Source: Thinopyrum elongatum (Eukaryota; Streptophyta; Magnoliopsida; Poales; Poaceae). From it: DNA of 64,000 nucleotides. Of this stretch, positions 36,601 to 48,900 are shown in pieces (position 1 is the stretch's first letter; each line of letters starts with the position of its first letter). The stretch lies in assembly GCA_011799875.1 (NCBI GenBank), contig CM022299.1:334288409-334352408 (forward strand). The letters are read 5' to 3'. The notes below the pieces were generated by a model. It saw only the letters and a list, made by a program, of their open reading frames with translations, was not told the origin of the DNA and did no database searches. The position numbers were made by a program, and so were the translations under genes.

Positions 36601-37497
36601 TGCCCGGCCAGAGGGATCGAGCGTGTTGGGTAATGTGGTGCACCCCTGCAGGGAAGTTTATCTATTCGAATAGCCGTGTCCCTCGGTAAAAGGACGACCC
36701 GGAGTTGTACCTCGACCTTATGACAACTAGAACCGGATACTTAATAAAACACACCCTTTCAAGTGCCAGATACAACCCGGTGATCGCTCTCTCACAGGGC
36801 GACGAGGAGAGGATCGTCGGGTAGGATTATGCTATGCGATGCTACTTGGTGAACTTACCATCTACTCTCTTCTACATGCTGCAAGATGGAGGCTGCCAGA
36901 AGCGTAGTCTTTGACAGGATTAGATATCCCCCCTCTTATTCTGGCTTTCTGCAGTTCAGTCCACTGATATGGCCCTTTACACATATACCCATGCATATGT
37001 AGTGTAGCTCCTTGCTTGCGAGTACTTTGGATGAGTACTCACGGTTGCTTTGCTTCCCCCTTTTCCCCCTTTCTTTTCTTTCTGGTTGTCACAACCAGAT
37101 GCTGGAGTTCAGGAGCCAGACGCCACCGTCGACGACGACCCCTACTACTCTGGAGGTGCCTACTACTACGTGCAGGCTGTCGACGACGACCAGGAGTAGT
37201 TTAGGAGGATCCCAGGCAGGAGGCCTGCGCCTCTTTCGATATGTATCCCAGTTTGTGCTAGCCATCTTATGGCAACTTGTTTAACTTATGTCTGTACTCA
37301 GATATTGTTGCTTCCGCTGACTCGTCTATGATCGAGCACTTGTATTCGAGCCCTCGAGGCCCCTGGCTTGTATTATGATGCTTGTATGACTTTTTTTACT
37401 TTTAGAGTTGTGTTGTGATATCTTCCCGTGAGTCCCTGATCTTGATCGTACACGTTTGCGTGTATGATTAGTGTACGATTGAATCGGGGGCGTCACA
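33669..37497 (+). repeat. 5' LTR (3829 bp) of the large element
   Basis: Order of content: AT-rich start, GC-rich leader (about 34.2-34.9 kb) ending in a GTGAGG donor-like site, AT-rich stretch, small exon A (35710-35783), a long intron-like region, exon B (37099-37199), terminal CGTCACA. It differs from the 3' LTR by scattered substitutions and a few small indels, for example around 34260-34310. The long overlapping frames in the GC-rich leader are composition effects. Confidence 0.92.
35710..37199 (+). other. LTR-encoded split reading frame (exons A and B), 5' LTR copy
   Basis: A pyrimidine-rich tract ending CTCTCCGGTAG precedes exon A (35710-35783), which encodes an acidic, Ala/Asp-rich peptide (YETDAAAAPFDYGVDDPPS). 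It ends CCAG followed by a GC-type donor, GCAAGC. Exon B (37099-37199) follows TGTCACAACCAG and encodes 33 residues, acidic and Tyr-rich, ending DDDQE and stop. The donor and acceptor are both phase 1. Exon A here is 74 nt, one T short of the 3' LTR copy, so this copy is frameshifted. An upstream exon with a start codon was not identified. The same arrangement occurs in the related solo LTR. Confidence 0.5.
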
Positions 37498-37500
37498 AGT

Positions 37501-37513
37501 TGGTATCAGAGCC
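37501..37513 (+). other. Primer-binding site (initiator Met tRNA type)
   Basis: TGGTATCAGAGCC starts three bases after the 5' LTR and matches the complement of the tRNA-iMet 3' end used by many plant retrotransposons. Confidence 0.85.
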
Positions 37514-39208
37514 GACTGCCTGTAGGAACCCCCCCTTCCACACTCCTTGGCCGAAGTCGAGTCTAGACATTGCAAAACTTTTACTAACATGGCTGTGTGT
37601 CTTACGGGCCCACGTCGCCATTGGGTGGTATTAGGATCTTTTATTACTCGTCTATACTCTGGGACTCTGATCTCTCTTCTATTCGGGTTAAAATGAATTT
37701 ACTAACTCAAACATTAGGATCTCGTGATTACATCCACCCGGAGAGCCCGTTCATTCCAGATGATCGACTACTTCACCAGAAGATTCCGAAGATACCCTTC
37801 GATGTTTTCCCGAGACCTTTGTGCTCATCGCTTTTGAAATTCCTTACCACCGATATATCCTTATGTATAATTACATACACTTGCCATTCATACATTCAAT
37901 CCAGTTGATCTTGTTATTACAAGATGCCCCGAACAACTTTTCGTTGTTCCGACAATCCTATGAGCTTACTGCCTTGCAGTTCTTGCCTCATGAATACCCC
38001 CTACGGATAATTCCTCGCACTTACCGAGTATCCGTTCCTCCCCCTTTGTTCATATGATTCACAAGATGCATACAAATACTATTCGATCTTTCGAAAATCC
38101 TTAACAGCTTATTGCTCTGCAAATACTTGTCTGCTTGCATTATGGATGCTTTCCATACGACTGGCAATATTCATTAGTATCCTTTGACACCGTCATTTTC
38201 ATCTTATTGATTCAACATGAGTGCGAATGCACGCATTCATCAGTTGATCCTTTCTAATTATCTTCCAGCTCAGACGTCCTTTTGAACATGAGCTGGTTCT
38301 CGACCAATCAAATTGTCATCGATTGTGCCCCTAAGCCTACTCGACTTACCCATCCTTAATCAGAGCCCTTGCTCCTGATCTCTTGATTTGGAAATCATAA
38401 ATTCCCTCGCATTGAACTTTGAGTTAGTCAGTTGTTTCTATAATCTGATGCCTCTGCATACTTTTTCTTCCTCTGATTGAGTACCGTTACTCACATCAGC
38501 TCCGTTGTGGATCGCCCGATCCATTGTTGGATTGTTATCCGACAGTGCCTTTCATATTCAATCACCTTGTGAGTTCTTCCCCTGATACATGATGCATTTG
38601 GTAAATTGTATCCTCTGTGTTCCCAACCATACTCTGCTTTCGAGCTTGTATAATTTACTCCTGAAGCGTTATATGTTCCTAAGATGCCCTATGGGATGAA
38701 CATATACCTTCCCTAAACAGTGTGAACCTGAAAGTTTACACAAGACATTCTCTTCTGGTGTTTTACCAGATACTTTTCAACTCTACGACTTCTTCGAAGA
38801 CGAGAAGCGAATGAAATGTTATGCATTGAAGAAGTGGGAGCCGACCCCGAACCTATGTGTTCTTGCCCATGGACTCGATGTGGAGCTTATCATGAAAGTT
38901 TCTTGCAAGAATATTTAATCATTTGAATAATTCTTTCGGTGTCATTGAATTGGATCCCTTGCAGTTATGGTCCCGACCATGCTAGCCTTATTCATTATAT
39001 CCGAAAGGAAACCTTTCCAGTGCCTCGTCTATTTTTGACGAGATTAAAGTATCCGCTATCGCAAGTCAACGACCCAGCTCAGTTTCTATTCTGATCTCCT
39101 TTCGAGTATTACCCCCTGGTATCCCAATAATATCACGGGACTGCAAATACTTCTTATGAGTCTTCGTCAAGTATTCCTTCTCACTGATTCAGTATTCCAC
39201 GGGTTTTG
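37514..39208 (+). other. Non-coding internal region, left part
   Basis: No gag or pol domain in any frame; open frames are about 100 codons or less. Base composition is balanced, unlike the GC-rich LTR leader. Confidence 0.7.
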
Positions 39209-39217
39209 GGTTGTTTG

Positions 39218-42200
39218 TGTAACACCCCCTTGTAATAAACTCTGTGACACTCTGTTAAAACTGCCAAGTCATGATCATTTGCAGTGCCAAGTCATAAGGG
39301 TTAATGATCCAATTCAAATTCACATCTGAAAATCAACTCAAATTCAAAAGTGAAATATAAAGTTGTTCAAACTCTGTTGGGAAAATGTTCATTAAATGGC
39401 CAATAATCCAGGAACATTTCTAAAACCAATATCAAAATATTTGGAGTTGGACAAGTGACTCTAACAAGATGAAACAGCCCCAAAAATAGAATATTTGATA
39501 TATTTAAAATCATATCAAATCCCAACAAACTTCAATTCTGTCCAAATCAATTTTTGGCAGTGCTAGATATTGAAACATATTTATGTGGCATAACTCACTG
39601 TTTTACAAAAGACATTAAGTGGCCTAATCATTTCGCAACAGAAAAGAAAAGAGAAAAGGAAAAGAAATAAAAGAAAAAGACTAAAGCTGGACTGGACCAA
39701 GTGCACAGTGCATTGGCCCAGCCCAGCTGGCCCATCCCCTTCTCTCTCCCTCGCCGTGTCAACCTCCCTGTGGACGAGTGCGCGCGCGCCGGCGAGACGC
39801 CGACAGCGCGACGTCGCGGGCGCCGCGAGGGGATAAGGGAGAGGTCGTGCGTCTCCCCTGGCTCTCCTCGCCACTTTCCCCTCTCCTCTCTCTCGCTCCG
39901 CCCGTCTTCCCCTCCAGATCCAGAGAGGCCGAGCGCCAGCCTCACCGCCGTTCGCCTCCGTCACGGCCACCGTCATCCCCGGGGCACGCCGAGCTGTCCA
40001 CCGTCTCCGCCGTCCTCGACTACGCCGCCCCGAGCCATTCGGTGGAGCCGAGGAGCCCCAGAGACGCCGAGCCGCACCGCCCCCTTCTTCTCGGACTCCG
40101 GCGAGAACCCGGCGAATCCAGCCGCTCCGCGCCTGCCCCGAGCAGGCTCTGAACGGCTACCACCGCTGTGAGCCTCTCCTTCCCTCCCTGCTTCTTCTCC
40201 TCGTCGTTCCCGAGCTGTAGACGCCGCCCCGTTCACGCCCGAGCTCACCGTCGCGCGACCTCGTCACCGGCGTGGCCACGGTGACCAAATGGTCCCGTGC
40301 GCGCCACCATCACACTCACCGCGACGAGTAGACCCCGCCTAGCCTTTTCCTTCACTTGTTTGCGCGCTGGGTCGCCGTTTCCGTCGCTCGCCCGAGCACC
40401 TCGCCGCCGATGTCGACGCCGCCGTCACGTTAGGCCTCCCCGGTCCGTTCCGACACCATAGATGGACGCGGCGTCGAGTCCTCGTTCGAACGCTGTCAAC
40501 CGCGCGCGAAATGGTGCGCTAAAACGCAAATCCGACGAACTCCGGCGAGCGGCCGCCGCGAAATTGGTTGCCGGAGCGATCTCCGGCGCCGGCGCCGACG
40601 TGGCCGCCACGTGGGTCGCCCTGGGTCACTGACCCGTGGGCCCAGGGGCCCGCGTTGACTAGTTGACCAAGTCAACTATGCTGACGTGGCCGACCCAGAG
40701 CCACTGACAGGTGGGCCCCCGCGACTAATTAGCCTAATTAGAGATTTAATTAAATAGAAACTAATTAATTTAACCTAATGTCTCACTGACATGTGGGGTC
40801 CACCCCCTAATTAATCCTGGTAATTAAACTAAATCACTGGTTAAAGAAACAGAGGCTGACATGTGGGTCCCACTGGACCCACATGTCAGGTTTGACCTGT
40901 ACAGCCGCTGTTGACCGCTGACGTCATGCTGACGTCATAATTCATTTTCTGTAAATAAATAAATTTCAAAAAATTCAAATAATCTTTAAAAATTAATAAC
41001 TTTTAAACCGTAGCTCGGATCGAAAAAGTTAAAACATGAAAGTTGCTCAGAACGACGAGCCGAGTTTGATCGTGCCGTATGTTTCTCCATCGGAACCTCC
41101 TACGTAGAAGAACTCGTAACTCCGGACCCGAATCCGGCAGATGAATAGTGCACACACGTCGGATATTAAATCCCAGAATAATTCTAAAAATAACTAAAAT
41201 GACTTAGATGCATAATTAGGCAACCCTGCACTGCATCATAGCATCACACGCACCGTATTGCATTTGTTTGCATTATGTTTACCTGTTTCTTCCCCCTCTT
41301 CTCTCTCGGTAGACCCCGACGTTGACGTAGCTCCCGAGGCAGACGCCGCACAGGAGTACGACTACGTCCCCGACGATACTACTGAAGACCTTGCCCTTGC
41401 CCCCGAGCAAACAGGTAAGCACCCCCATTTTGAGCATGCCTATATCGCCTATTCTCTTCTCTCTTATGCTTGCATTAGAACTGCTACTGCTACTGTTTTC
41501 CTATATCTGCTGCATAGCCTGATTATTGTACCCTGCTTTGTTACCTTACTGGTTATCCTAGACTGCTTAGTATAGGGTGGGTAGAGACACGACAGAGACC
41601 TCCACTTGATCCCGACTGCCCTGCTGGATATCAGAAGACCCGATCATCGGGATTGAAGACCAGACCCTGGCACCGCACATCACTACCCCTTAGTTGCCGA
41701 CACTGCTGGGTTACCATCGAGTGCCGAGGGTGATACCTCGTTAGCACTTCTGATGTTAACCTTGTAGGTTAGTTACTCGGTCGTGGTAAGCGAGGGTGAT
41801 TCCTCCTACACCACCCCCGATAACGACATCGTCGCGCAACCTCTCAAGTGTGGACCTCGAGGGTGACTCCTCCTTCGTTCACCTTGATGATAACATCGAG
41901 CGGGAACTCCATCGAGGGTGATTCCTCATGGTTCCCTTCGGTGTCAGACACACAGTTACCTTGGATATTATGACTTGACTATGAACCACGATACTAAAGA
42001 CGGGTCGGCCCTGAGGGGTACCCGCGCGAGCTTATTGCGAAGTGATGTGGAGTCGGGTTGACCTGGATGGTGCCCGCGAGATAACTACGAGGCGTGGCCG
42101 GGCATTCTTAGCCCTTGCCGCAAGTCCTCGAGACGGGGCGACGGGGTCACATCGATCGTGAGTCTCTGCTCGTTTCCGCGCGCTCCTAATCCATTACGGT

Positions 42201-43415
42201 TTGGATATTTGATCCGAGGGGCCTCTGGCCCGATAGCACTAACCATCACGTGGGCATAGTATGGGCGTTCTGCGTCGTATACTTCAGCCGGAGCTTAATG
42301 GACGTCAGCGACTGATGCGGCACACGCTGGGTTGGACTGGGAACGCAACCGCGCTTGTATAAGGGGTTGCTAGGTCTGCTCACCGGCGGTGCACGTAACG
42401 TGCAGGAGTTCCCGGGGCGATGGCCCAAGACCCCTGGGGGCATAGGTTAGTCCGGCGTGCTGACCTCTCTGTTAGGTATTTGGTCGGGTTGCGGCGTGTT
42501 GCTTAGCCGAGGCCGGGCATGACCCAGAAAAGTGTGTCCGGCCGGAGTTAAGCGAGCGTGGTGGGTAAGTTGGTGCACCCCTGCAGGGAAGAAACTTCTA
42601 TCGATAGCCTGTCCTACGGTAACGGACACTCGGAGTTGTATCCCGATCGGTACAACTATAACATGTGATGAAAACTGGATAGTACGGCTCTGGGATTGCT
42701 TTCTCGCAGGGAGTCGAGAAAGGATCTCAGGTCGAGGTTGATGATACTACTACAACTGCTTTACATTATGTTCATCTGATCTCTTCTAATGCTGCAAGAC
42801 TGTCGAAGATTGTTGAAGATGCTAGTCTTCGATAGGACTAGGCTTCCCCTTCTATTCTGGCATTTCTGCAGCCCAGTCCACATATACAGCCATTCCTTTG
42901 ACAATGATGCATATGTAGTGTAGATCCTTGCTTGCTGAGTACTTCGGATGAGTACTCACGTTTGCTTTATTATTTTTTTTTCCCCATATTCCATTTGATG
43001 CCACCAGACGACGGAGCCCCTGAGTCAGACGCCCCAGCCGACGACCAGTACTACTACCCGCCTGGCGAGTACTACTACTACGAGGAGTCGACTGACGACC
43101 AGGAGTAGGATCGGAGGGTCCAGGGCAGGAGGCCTACGCCTTTCGATCGTAGTATTTTATTTTACCCCGCCTCTATGAAGGCTTATCTCTCTCTCTCTGT
43201 AAAATATCTGTACTCAGATATCTGATGCTTCCGCTGACGCTTGTATGCCATCGAGCTATGTATTCGAGCCCTCGAGGCCCTGGCTTGAAATATTAAGCTT
43301 GTATGACTTTATTTATGTTTTAGAGTTGTGTTGTGATATCTTCAAGTGAGTCCTTAGGCTTGATCATGCGCATTTGCGTGTATGATTAGTGCACGATTAA
43401 GTCGGGGTCGTCACA
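39218..43415 (+). mobile_element. Solo LTR (4198 bp) of a related family, nested
   Basis: Begins TGTAACACCCCC and ends GGGTCGTCACA. It has no internal region or second LTR. It shares many landmarks with the host element's LTR in the same order: the 'ttttaaaccgtagctc' stretch, TTCTTCCCCCTCTTCTCTC before exon A, GTGCTGACCTCTCTGTTAGG, CACCCCTGCAGGGAAG, GAGTACTTCGGATGAGTACTCACG, and the final 'gagttgtgttgtgatatcttc'. It is clearly a sister family rather than the same one. It is flanked by GGTTGTTTG on both sides (39209-39217 and 43416-43424), nine bases, longer than the usual 5-bp Gypsy duplication. Solo LTRs arise by recombination between the two LTRs of an element. Confidence 0.82.
41313..43108 (+). 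other. LTR-encoded split reading frame (exons A and B), solo LTR copy
   Basis: Exon A (41313-41414, 102 nt) follows a pyrimidine tract ending CTCTCTCGGTAG and is followed by a good donor, GTAAGC. It encodes an acidic peptide (PDVDVAPEADAAQEYDYVP, then DDTTEDLALAPEQT). Exon B (43008-43108) follows GATGCCACCAG and encodes 33 residues rich in Asp, Glu and Tyr, ending TDDQE and stop. Phase is 1 at both sides. Exon B has exactly the same length as in the 3.8-kb LTRs although many codons differ. Confidence 0.5.
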
Positions 43416-43424
43416 GGTTGTTTG

Positions 43425-45918
43425 TCAACTGAGAACATCGATAAGTTAATCGAATCCACCCTGTGATCCAATACTCCTAGTAATGTACTGCTGGGAAATT
43501 TAACTTTCAACTCATGTCATTCTTAGCCTAATCGGCTACATCGTTATCTTAACTATGCTACCTAGTACTGCTTCTCGGAGCACAATTTCGACGATGAGTT
43601 AAACTTACATCGATCTTCATCGTCATATCTTTTGCCTTGAACAGCAAGCTTGATTCCGAGTTTGTGTCGTACCATGGTTTCGATAGCCTTTCGCTTCATC
43701 ATTCCTTTTGCTTGATGTCATCGATGATCGATTACATCTTCAAGAAGCCTCTCAACAAATGTGTCGGATCACCTTCAACACTTTGACTTCTTTCGAGATG
43801 TCAACTGTGTTCATGTTGAGGAATACCCTCCTTGCCCTCGATGCTTTTTGTTATCATCGACAACACCCTGAACTTCTTTTCATCGCGAGCTTGTCCGTGT
43901 TATGGATGCAACTTGCTATCTTGTTTGCATTATATTCTACCTTGAAGTATTACTGTCCTTTATGCCGAGTATGTTGTGAGGATTGCTTCACCTCTTTGAA
44001 AATTCTTGGCATAGTGATACTTCTCACCGTCACCATTCTTTCTTGGTCCCCGTGTTGATTCTAACCGGGATACCATCTAACAAGCGGTGCTGCTTGGATT
44101 CTGTACTTCTAGCAACCCTATTGCTTTGAATGTTAACGATCGACAGTTCGTTCTTAGACTGTTGATTATTGAATCGTCACTCTAATATTGATCTTGCTGC
44201 CCAAGGTCGTATTTCGGTCACACCTTTCAACTAATGATTAATGGTGTATGTTTTCCTCGGGCATACAACATTATATCATTTGAATTGTCATATGTCATCT
44301 CCTTGTTCACATAATTGTGGAGATCCATCTTGTGGAATTCTCGATGAATTGTCGCTGAGTCCATCAGCCACCTCCTCATCCTCTCCTTGGTTTAATGATG
44401 AACTATTGCTTCGGGAACCCGCTCCTATAGTTCATTTCCCGAGAATCTTACAATGTCATCTCGACAATTTGTGTTGCACCTTTTCTTCCCGGGCATCCTG
44501 ATTCTGAGGTATCCTGACACCAAGCATAACTGGATCTCGGTCAGATATAATGGTTGGAACATAATTCCCGGAGTTATAATATTGGTCCTTTGATGACCCG
44601 GTTAGGTGATGTCATGCCTAGCACACCTGGCTGGAGGACTTATTAATATAGTTTCTTTCTTTTGCAAGAATAGCCATTCGTCCAGGAGGAAATTATAAGA
44701 CTTATTCTTGAGTTGTTCTTGATGGATCCCTTGTGTATCCAAAGCCTGACCTTTTATCTGATAACCCTGTCGATGCTATCTCGAAGCATAACTATGGTAC
44801 TCCGTACATCCTTAAGAACATTTGTGGCCCAATGCTAAATGTTTCTTGAACAGTTACCCAAACACCGTTGTATGGGTGCATATCATGATTCTTCTTACTC
44901 CTATTAACTAAATGGACATGCCTTTGATCTCCAACACGTATATCATGCCCCGCTTAACCTTGGGAAGGATATACTCCTATTTACTTGTGTTTAAACACAT
45001 TTTCCTTTCCATTGTTTTGTTTAATCTGATAAACATATTTTCCTTTCCATTGTTTTGTTTAACCTTTCTTGTGATCTATATGATCTAAGCAGTAATATTT
45101 TCCTGCTTATGCAAACACCTCGGTGTACAACTCTGCCAGTAAGACCCTGTTCCTATTGTTGATGACATTTCGGTAGCCACCGATGGACGAGAACTTTGCC
45201 TATTGGTACGCCTCGTTCAACGAGCAGGAAAATGGTTCTCTTCGTCCCTCGCCCTTTGTACCAACATTGTTACCGACATAACTGACAGGTTATTCTCTAA
45301 CATGCCTTGCTATCATGATTATGTAACATGATAGCGCCCTTCCTACTTTTAACCCACATGGTGGGCCCATAACCCATAGTTCCACAGGATCGAAACCTGA
45401 CTCTCCTGCACACCCCCCGGTTTCCCAAGTTATTCCTCGCGTGTGGCCTTGTATGTAATTCACAAGCCACCTTCCGAGAGATCATCAATTCTGGTATCAG
45501 ACACAATGCTTATTCCCTTTGTTCTAAACCCCTTTCACACTTCGCTTCAGGCAACGAACGATTGTCTGCCCGATCGAAACTTCTCATGGTACCTTCTTAC
45601 TTTGCTCTCGAAATTTTCTTCAGTTTCAATTCGAGAGTTACTTTTAGCCACCTTCCCTGGTGTTATCTACCAGATAAGCGACCTTCTAGAGGCCAGTTCT
45701 TCCGAAGATACCCATTATCCTTTTTCGTAAGTACGATGGAACCCCCGAAGAAAGGATGACGACTTCATCATGATGCCCTGAAACAGCAAAATGAGGACAT
45801 CAACATAATGGATCGACCTCTTCGAGAAGAGCAACCAAGACCGAGGACACCCGTTAGAATTTCGTAACCAGAACTTTCCCCCTTACTCCCCTCTTAAATC
45901 TCGGGACGAGATTTCTTG
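43425..45918 (+). other. Non-coding internal region, right part
   Basis: No retrotransposon protein domain seen. The end (about 45885-45932), with 'aaatctcgggacgagatttcttgtagtgg', resembles the 3' internal end of Gypsy elements. That suggests the interior derives from a decayed or replaced coding region. Confidence 0.65.
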
Positions 45919-45932
45919 TAGTGGAGGAGAAT
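45919..45932 (+). other. Polypurine tract
   Basis: TAGTGGAGGAGAAT directly precedes the 3' LTR start at 45933. Confidence 0.75.
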
Positions 45933-48900
45933 TGTGACGCCCGGGTAATCAAGCTACAGTAACCCTCTGCTAATGATGCCACGTCACTTCGATTACTATT
46001 GCTAATCTCGCGTTAGTTCGAAACCGATTCAAATTCAAATTCAAAATCAAGCAAACAATAAAAGTTTTCAAATATTAAAACTGAAATGTTCGGAGTGAAC
46101 CAAATATTGCATAGGTAATTATGGTGGAGAAACCACACCTTTATAAAATATTTAAATACTATAAGATGAATAAAACAGTAGCAAAAACAAATAATTAAAT
46201 GCCTTTTGTGTTTTATAAAATCTTTAACTATTTTATTCTGGGGTAAAACTTTTTGGGGCGGTGAGTTAAATGGTATTACTAATTTAGGGATCATTTTAAA
46301 TATTAGGTGAATCTATAATAAAAAGAAACTAAGAGAAAACAGAAAAGAAATCAAATAAATGGAAAAGAAAACAGAACAAACAAAAAAAAGAAGAAAAGGC
46401 CCCCCTGGCCAACTGGGCCAGAAGGCCCAGCTGGCTGACCCATTTGGCCCAGCCGGCCCCTCCACTCTCTCCATATCCCCACCCCCGTAACCCTAACCCC
46501 CCACTCGCCCCACTCCCTCCCCCGATTTCCCCTGGATCCGGGATCGAATTTCCCTCTCTCCACTCGTTCTCCCCCCCCCCAGCGCACACCGGCCCTGCCG
46601 CTCGACGCCGTCGCCGGAGCCGCCCCTCGCCGCAGCCGCTCGCCTCCCCGTCCTTCCCGTCCTCCTCCCCGAACAACCTCCACGCGCCCGCCGCCGCCGT
46701 CCTCTACGCCGTCGCCCGTCGTCACCGCCACCTCGCCGGACTGCCTCCACTACGTCGCCGGCGTCCCCGTCTTCCTCCTCGCGCTCCACTGCCCCGTCCC
46801 TACGAACCCCGGTGAGGACCCCGGTCCTCCTCTCTCGCTCGCCTGCCGCGCTCCCGCCGCGCCCACCGTTGCTCCGCTCCGGCCGTGACCACGCCTCGCG
46901 CGCTCCGGCCCCGCGCTCACCGCGGTCGGGCCGTGCCCTGGCCATGCGCCGCGCCGTCCGGCCGTGCCCGTCGCCCAGCGGTCACCGCGCCCAGCGCCTC
47001 GCCCCGCTGAGGCCTCTCTGCCTCGCCGGCCCCTACTCACTACCCCGCGCGGCCTCGCCGCCCCCGCTCCGCCGTGCTGCCCCGCCCCAGCCCCACGGGC
47101 CACTGCCGCGCCGGCGGCCACTTGCAGCGCCCGCGACCACTCGGGCTTCATCCGGATCGGGCGCCCGCGCCCGCTTAGGCCCCCAGGGGTCTATGACAAG
47201 TGGGGCCCCGCCCCAGAACGTTTTAATAAAAAGAAAATAAAAATAAAAATAATAAAATTAATTAATTAATTAGTTAATTAATCCTGATTAGGTTAATTTA
47301 ATTAACTAATTAGTGTTAATTAAACAGTAATATAATTAGTTAACCCTAATTAATTTAACAGTCTATGACAGGTGGGACCCACCCTGTCAGGGCGCCTGGT
47401 GACGTCAGCATGATGTCATGCTGACGTCATCGCAGCACTGTTTTGGATAATTCAAATTTAATTAATTAAATAAATTCCAGAAAATCTTTTAAACTTTAAA
47501 AATTCATATCTTTTAAACCGTAACTCCGATGAAAATAATTTATATATGAAAAATTACCAGAAAAATGAGACGAAGCCAAATACGCTACCCGCATACCTGT
47601 CAGATGCCTCTAACTATCTGAACATGGAACTTTTTGCATGTTTCTGGCAGGTGAATAGTGCATGACCTTAATAAAATAAATCCAAATAAATTCCTAAATT
47701 AACTAAAACACTTAGGTAGGCAGTATATCACCCTAGCACTGCAATTAGACATGTCATGCATCCCCGTTGCACCATTGCGGTGTATTTATTATTCCATTCC
47801 CCCTCCGGACATCTGTCTGACAAATGTCCAAGACCGGGAATACTTTCCCGGATGGGCTCCCCCTTCCTCGGTACCATGTAACCATACGTTAGAACACACC
47901 CGGCAGCCTATTGCCATGCTATTCTTTGAGTTACATTGTTTGCTTAGTATTTACTGTTTCTTCCCCCTCTTCTCTCCGGTAGACTACGAGACCGACGCTG
48001 CTGCTGCCCCGTTCGACTACGGAGTTGACGACCCTCCTTCTTTGCCAGAGCAACAAGGGCACGCCCCCCCCCCCCCTTGATCAGACCCGATTTATCGCCT
48101 ATTCCTTCTCTCTACTGCTTGCATTAGAGTAGTGTAGCATGTTACTGCTTTCGGTTAATCCTATTCTGCTGCATAGCCTGTCTTTGCTACTACTGTTGAT
48201 ACCTTACCTGCAATCCTAAATGCTTAGTATAGGTTGCTAGAATTACATCAGTGGCCCTACACTCTTGTCCGTCTGCCATGCTATACTACTGGGCCGTGAT
48301 CACGTCGGGAGGTGATCACGGGTACATATACTATATACTATTACATACTTATGTTACTGTTCGGAGATGGGGGCTGAAGGGGCAGGTGGTTCCATCCAGG
48401 CAGAGGTGGCCCTAGGTTCCTGACGGCCCCCGAGTGTTACTTTGTGGCGGAGCGACAGGGCAGGTTGTGACCACCTAGAAGACAGGTGGGCCTGGCCCTG
48501 GTCGGCGTCCGCGGTTACTTCAAAATAACACGCTTAACGAGATTGGGTATTTGATCTGAGTCTGGCTACGAGCCTATACGCGCTAACCACCACGCGAGAA
48601 CAGTTATGGGTACTCGACGTCGTGGTATCAGCCGAAGTCTCCTAGACGTCAGCGACTGAGCGGCGCGCGCCGGGTTGGACCGCGTAACGCAACTTCCTTT
48701 GTAATGGAGGTTACTAGTTCTGCTCTCCGGCCGCCCATGCAACGTGCAGGTGTGCAATGGGCGATGGGCCCAGACCCCTGCGCGCATAGGATTTAGACCG
48801 GCGTGCTGACCTCTCTGTTAGGCCTAGGTAGGGCTGCGACGTGTTGATCTTCCGAGGCCGGGTATGACCCAGGAAAGTGTGCCCGGCCAGAGGGATCGAG

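Noticed and set aside
39209..43424. Mutator-type transposon (nine-base duplication)
   Set aside because: The interior is collinear with the neighbouring LTR family and has TG...CA ends and no long terminal inverted repeats, so a solo LTR fits better.
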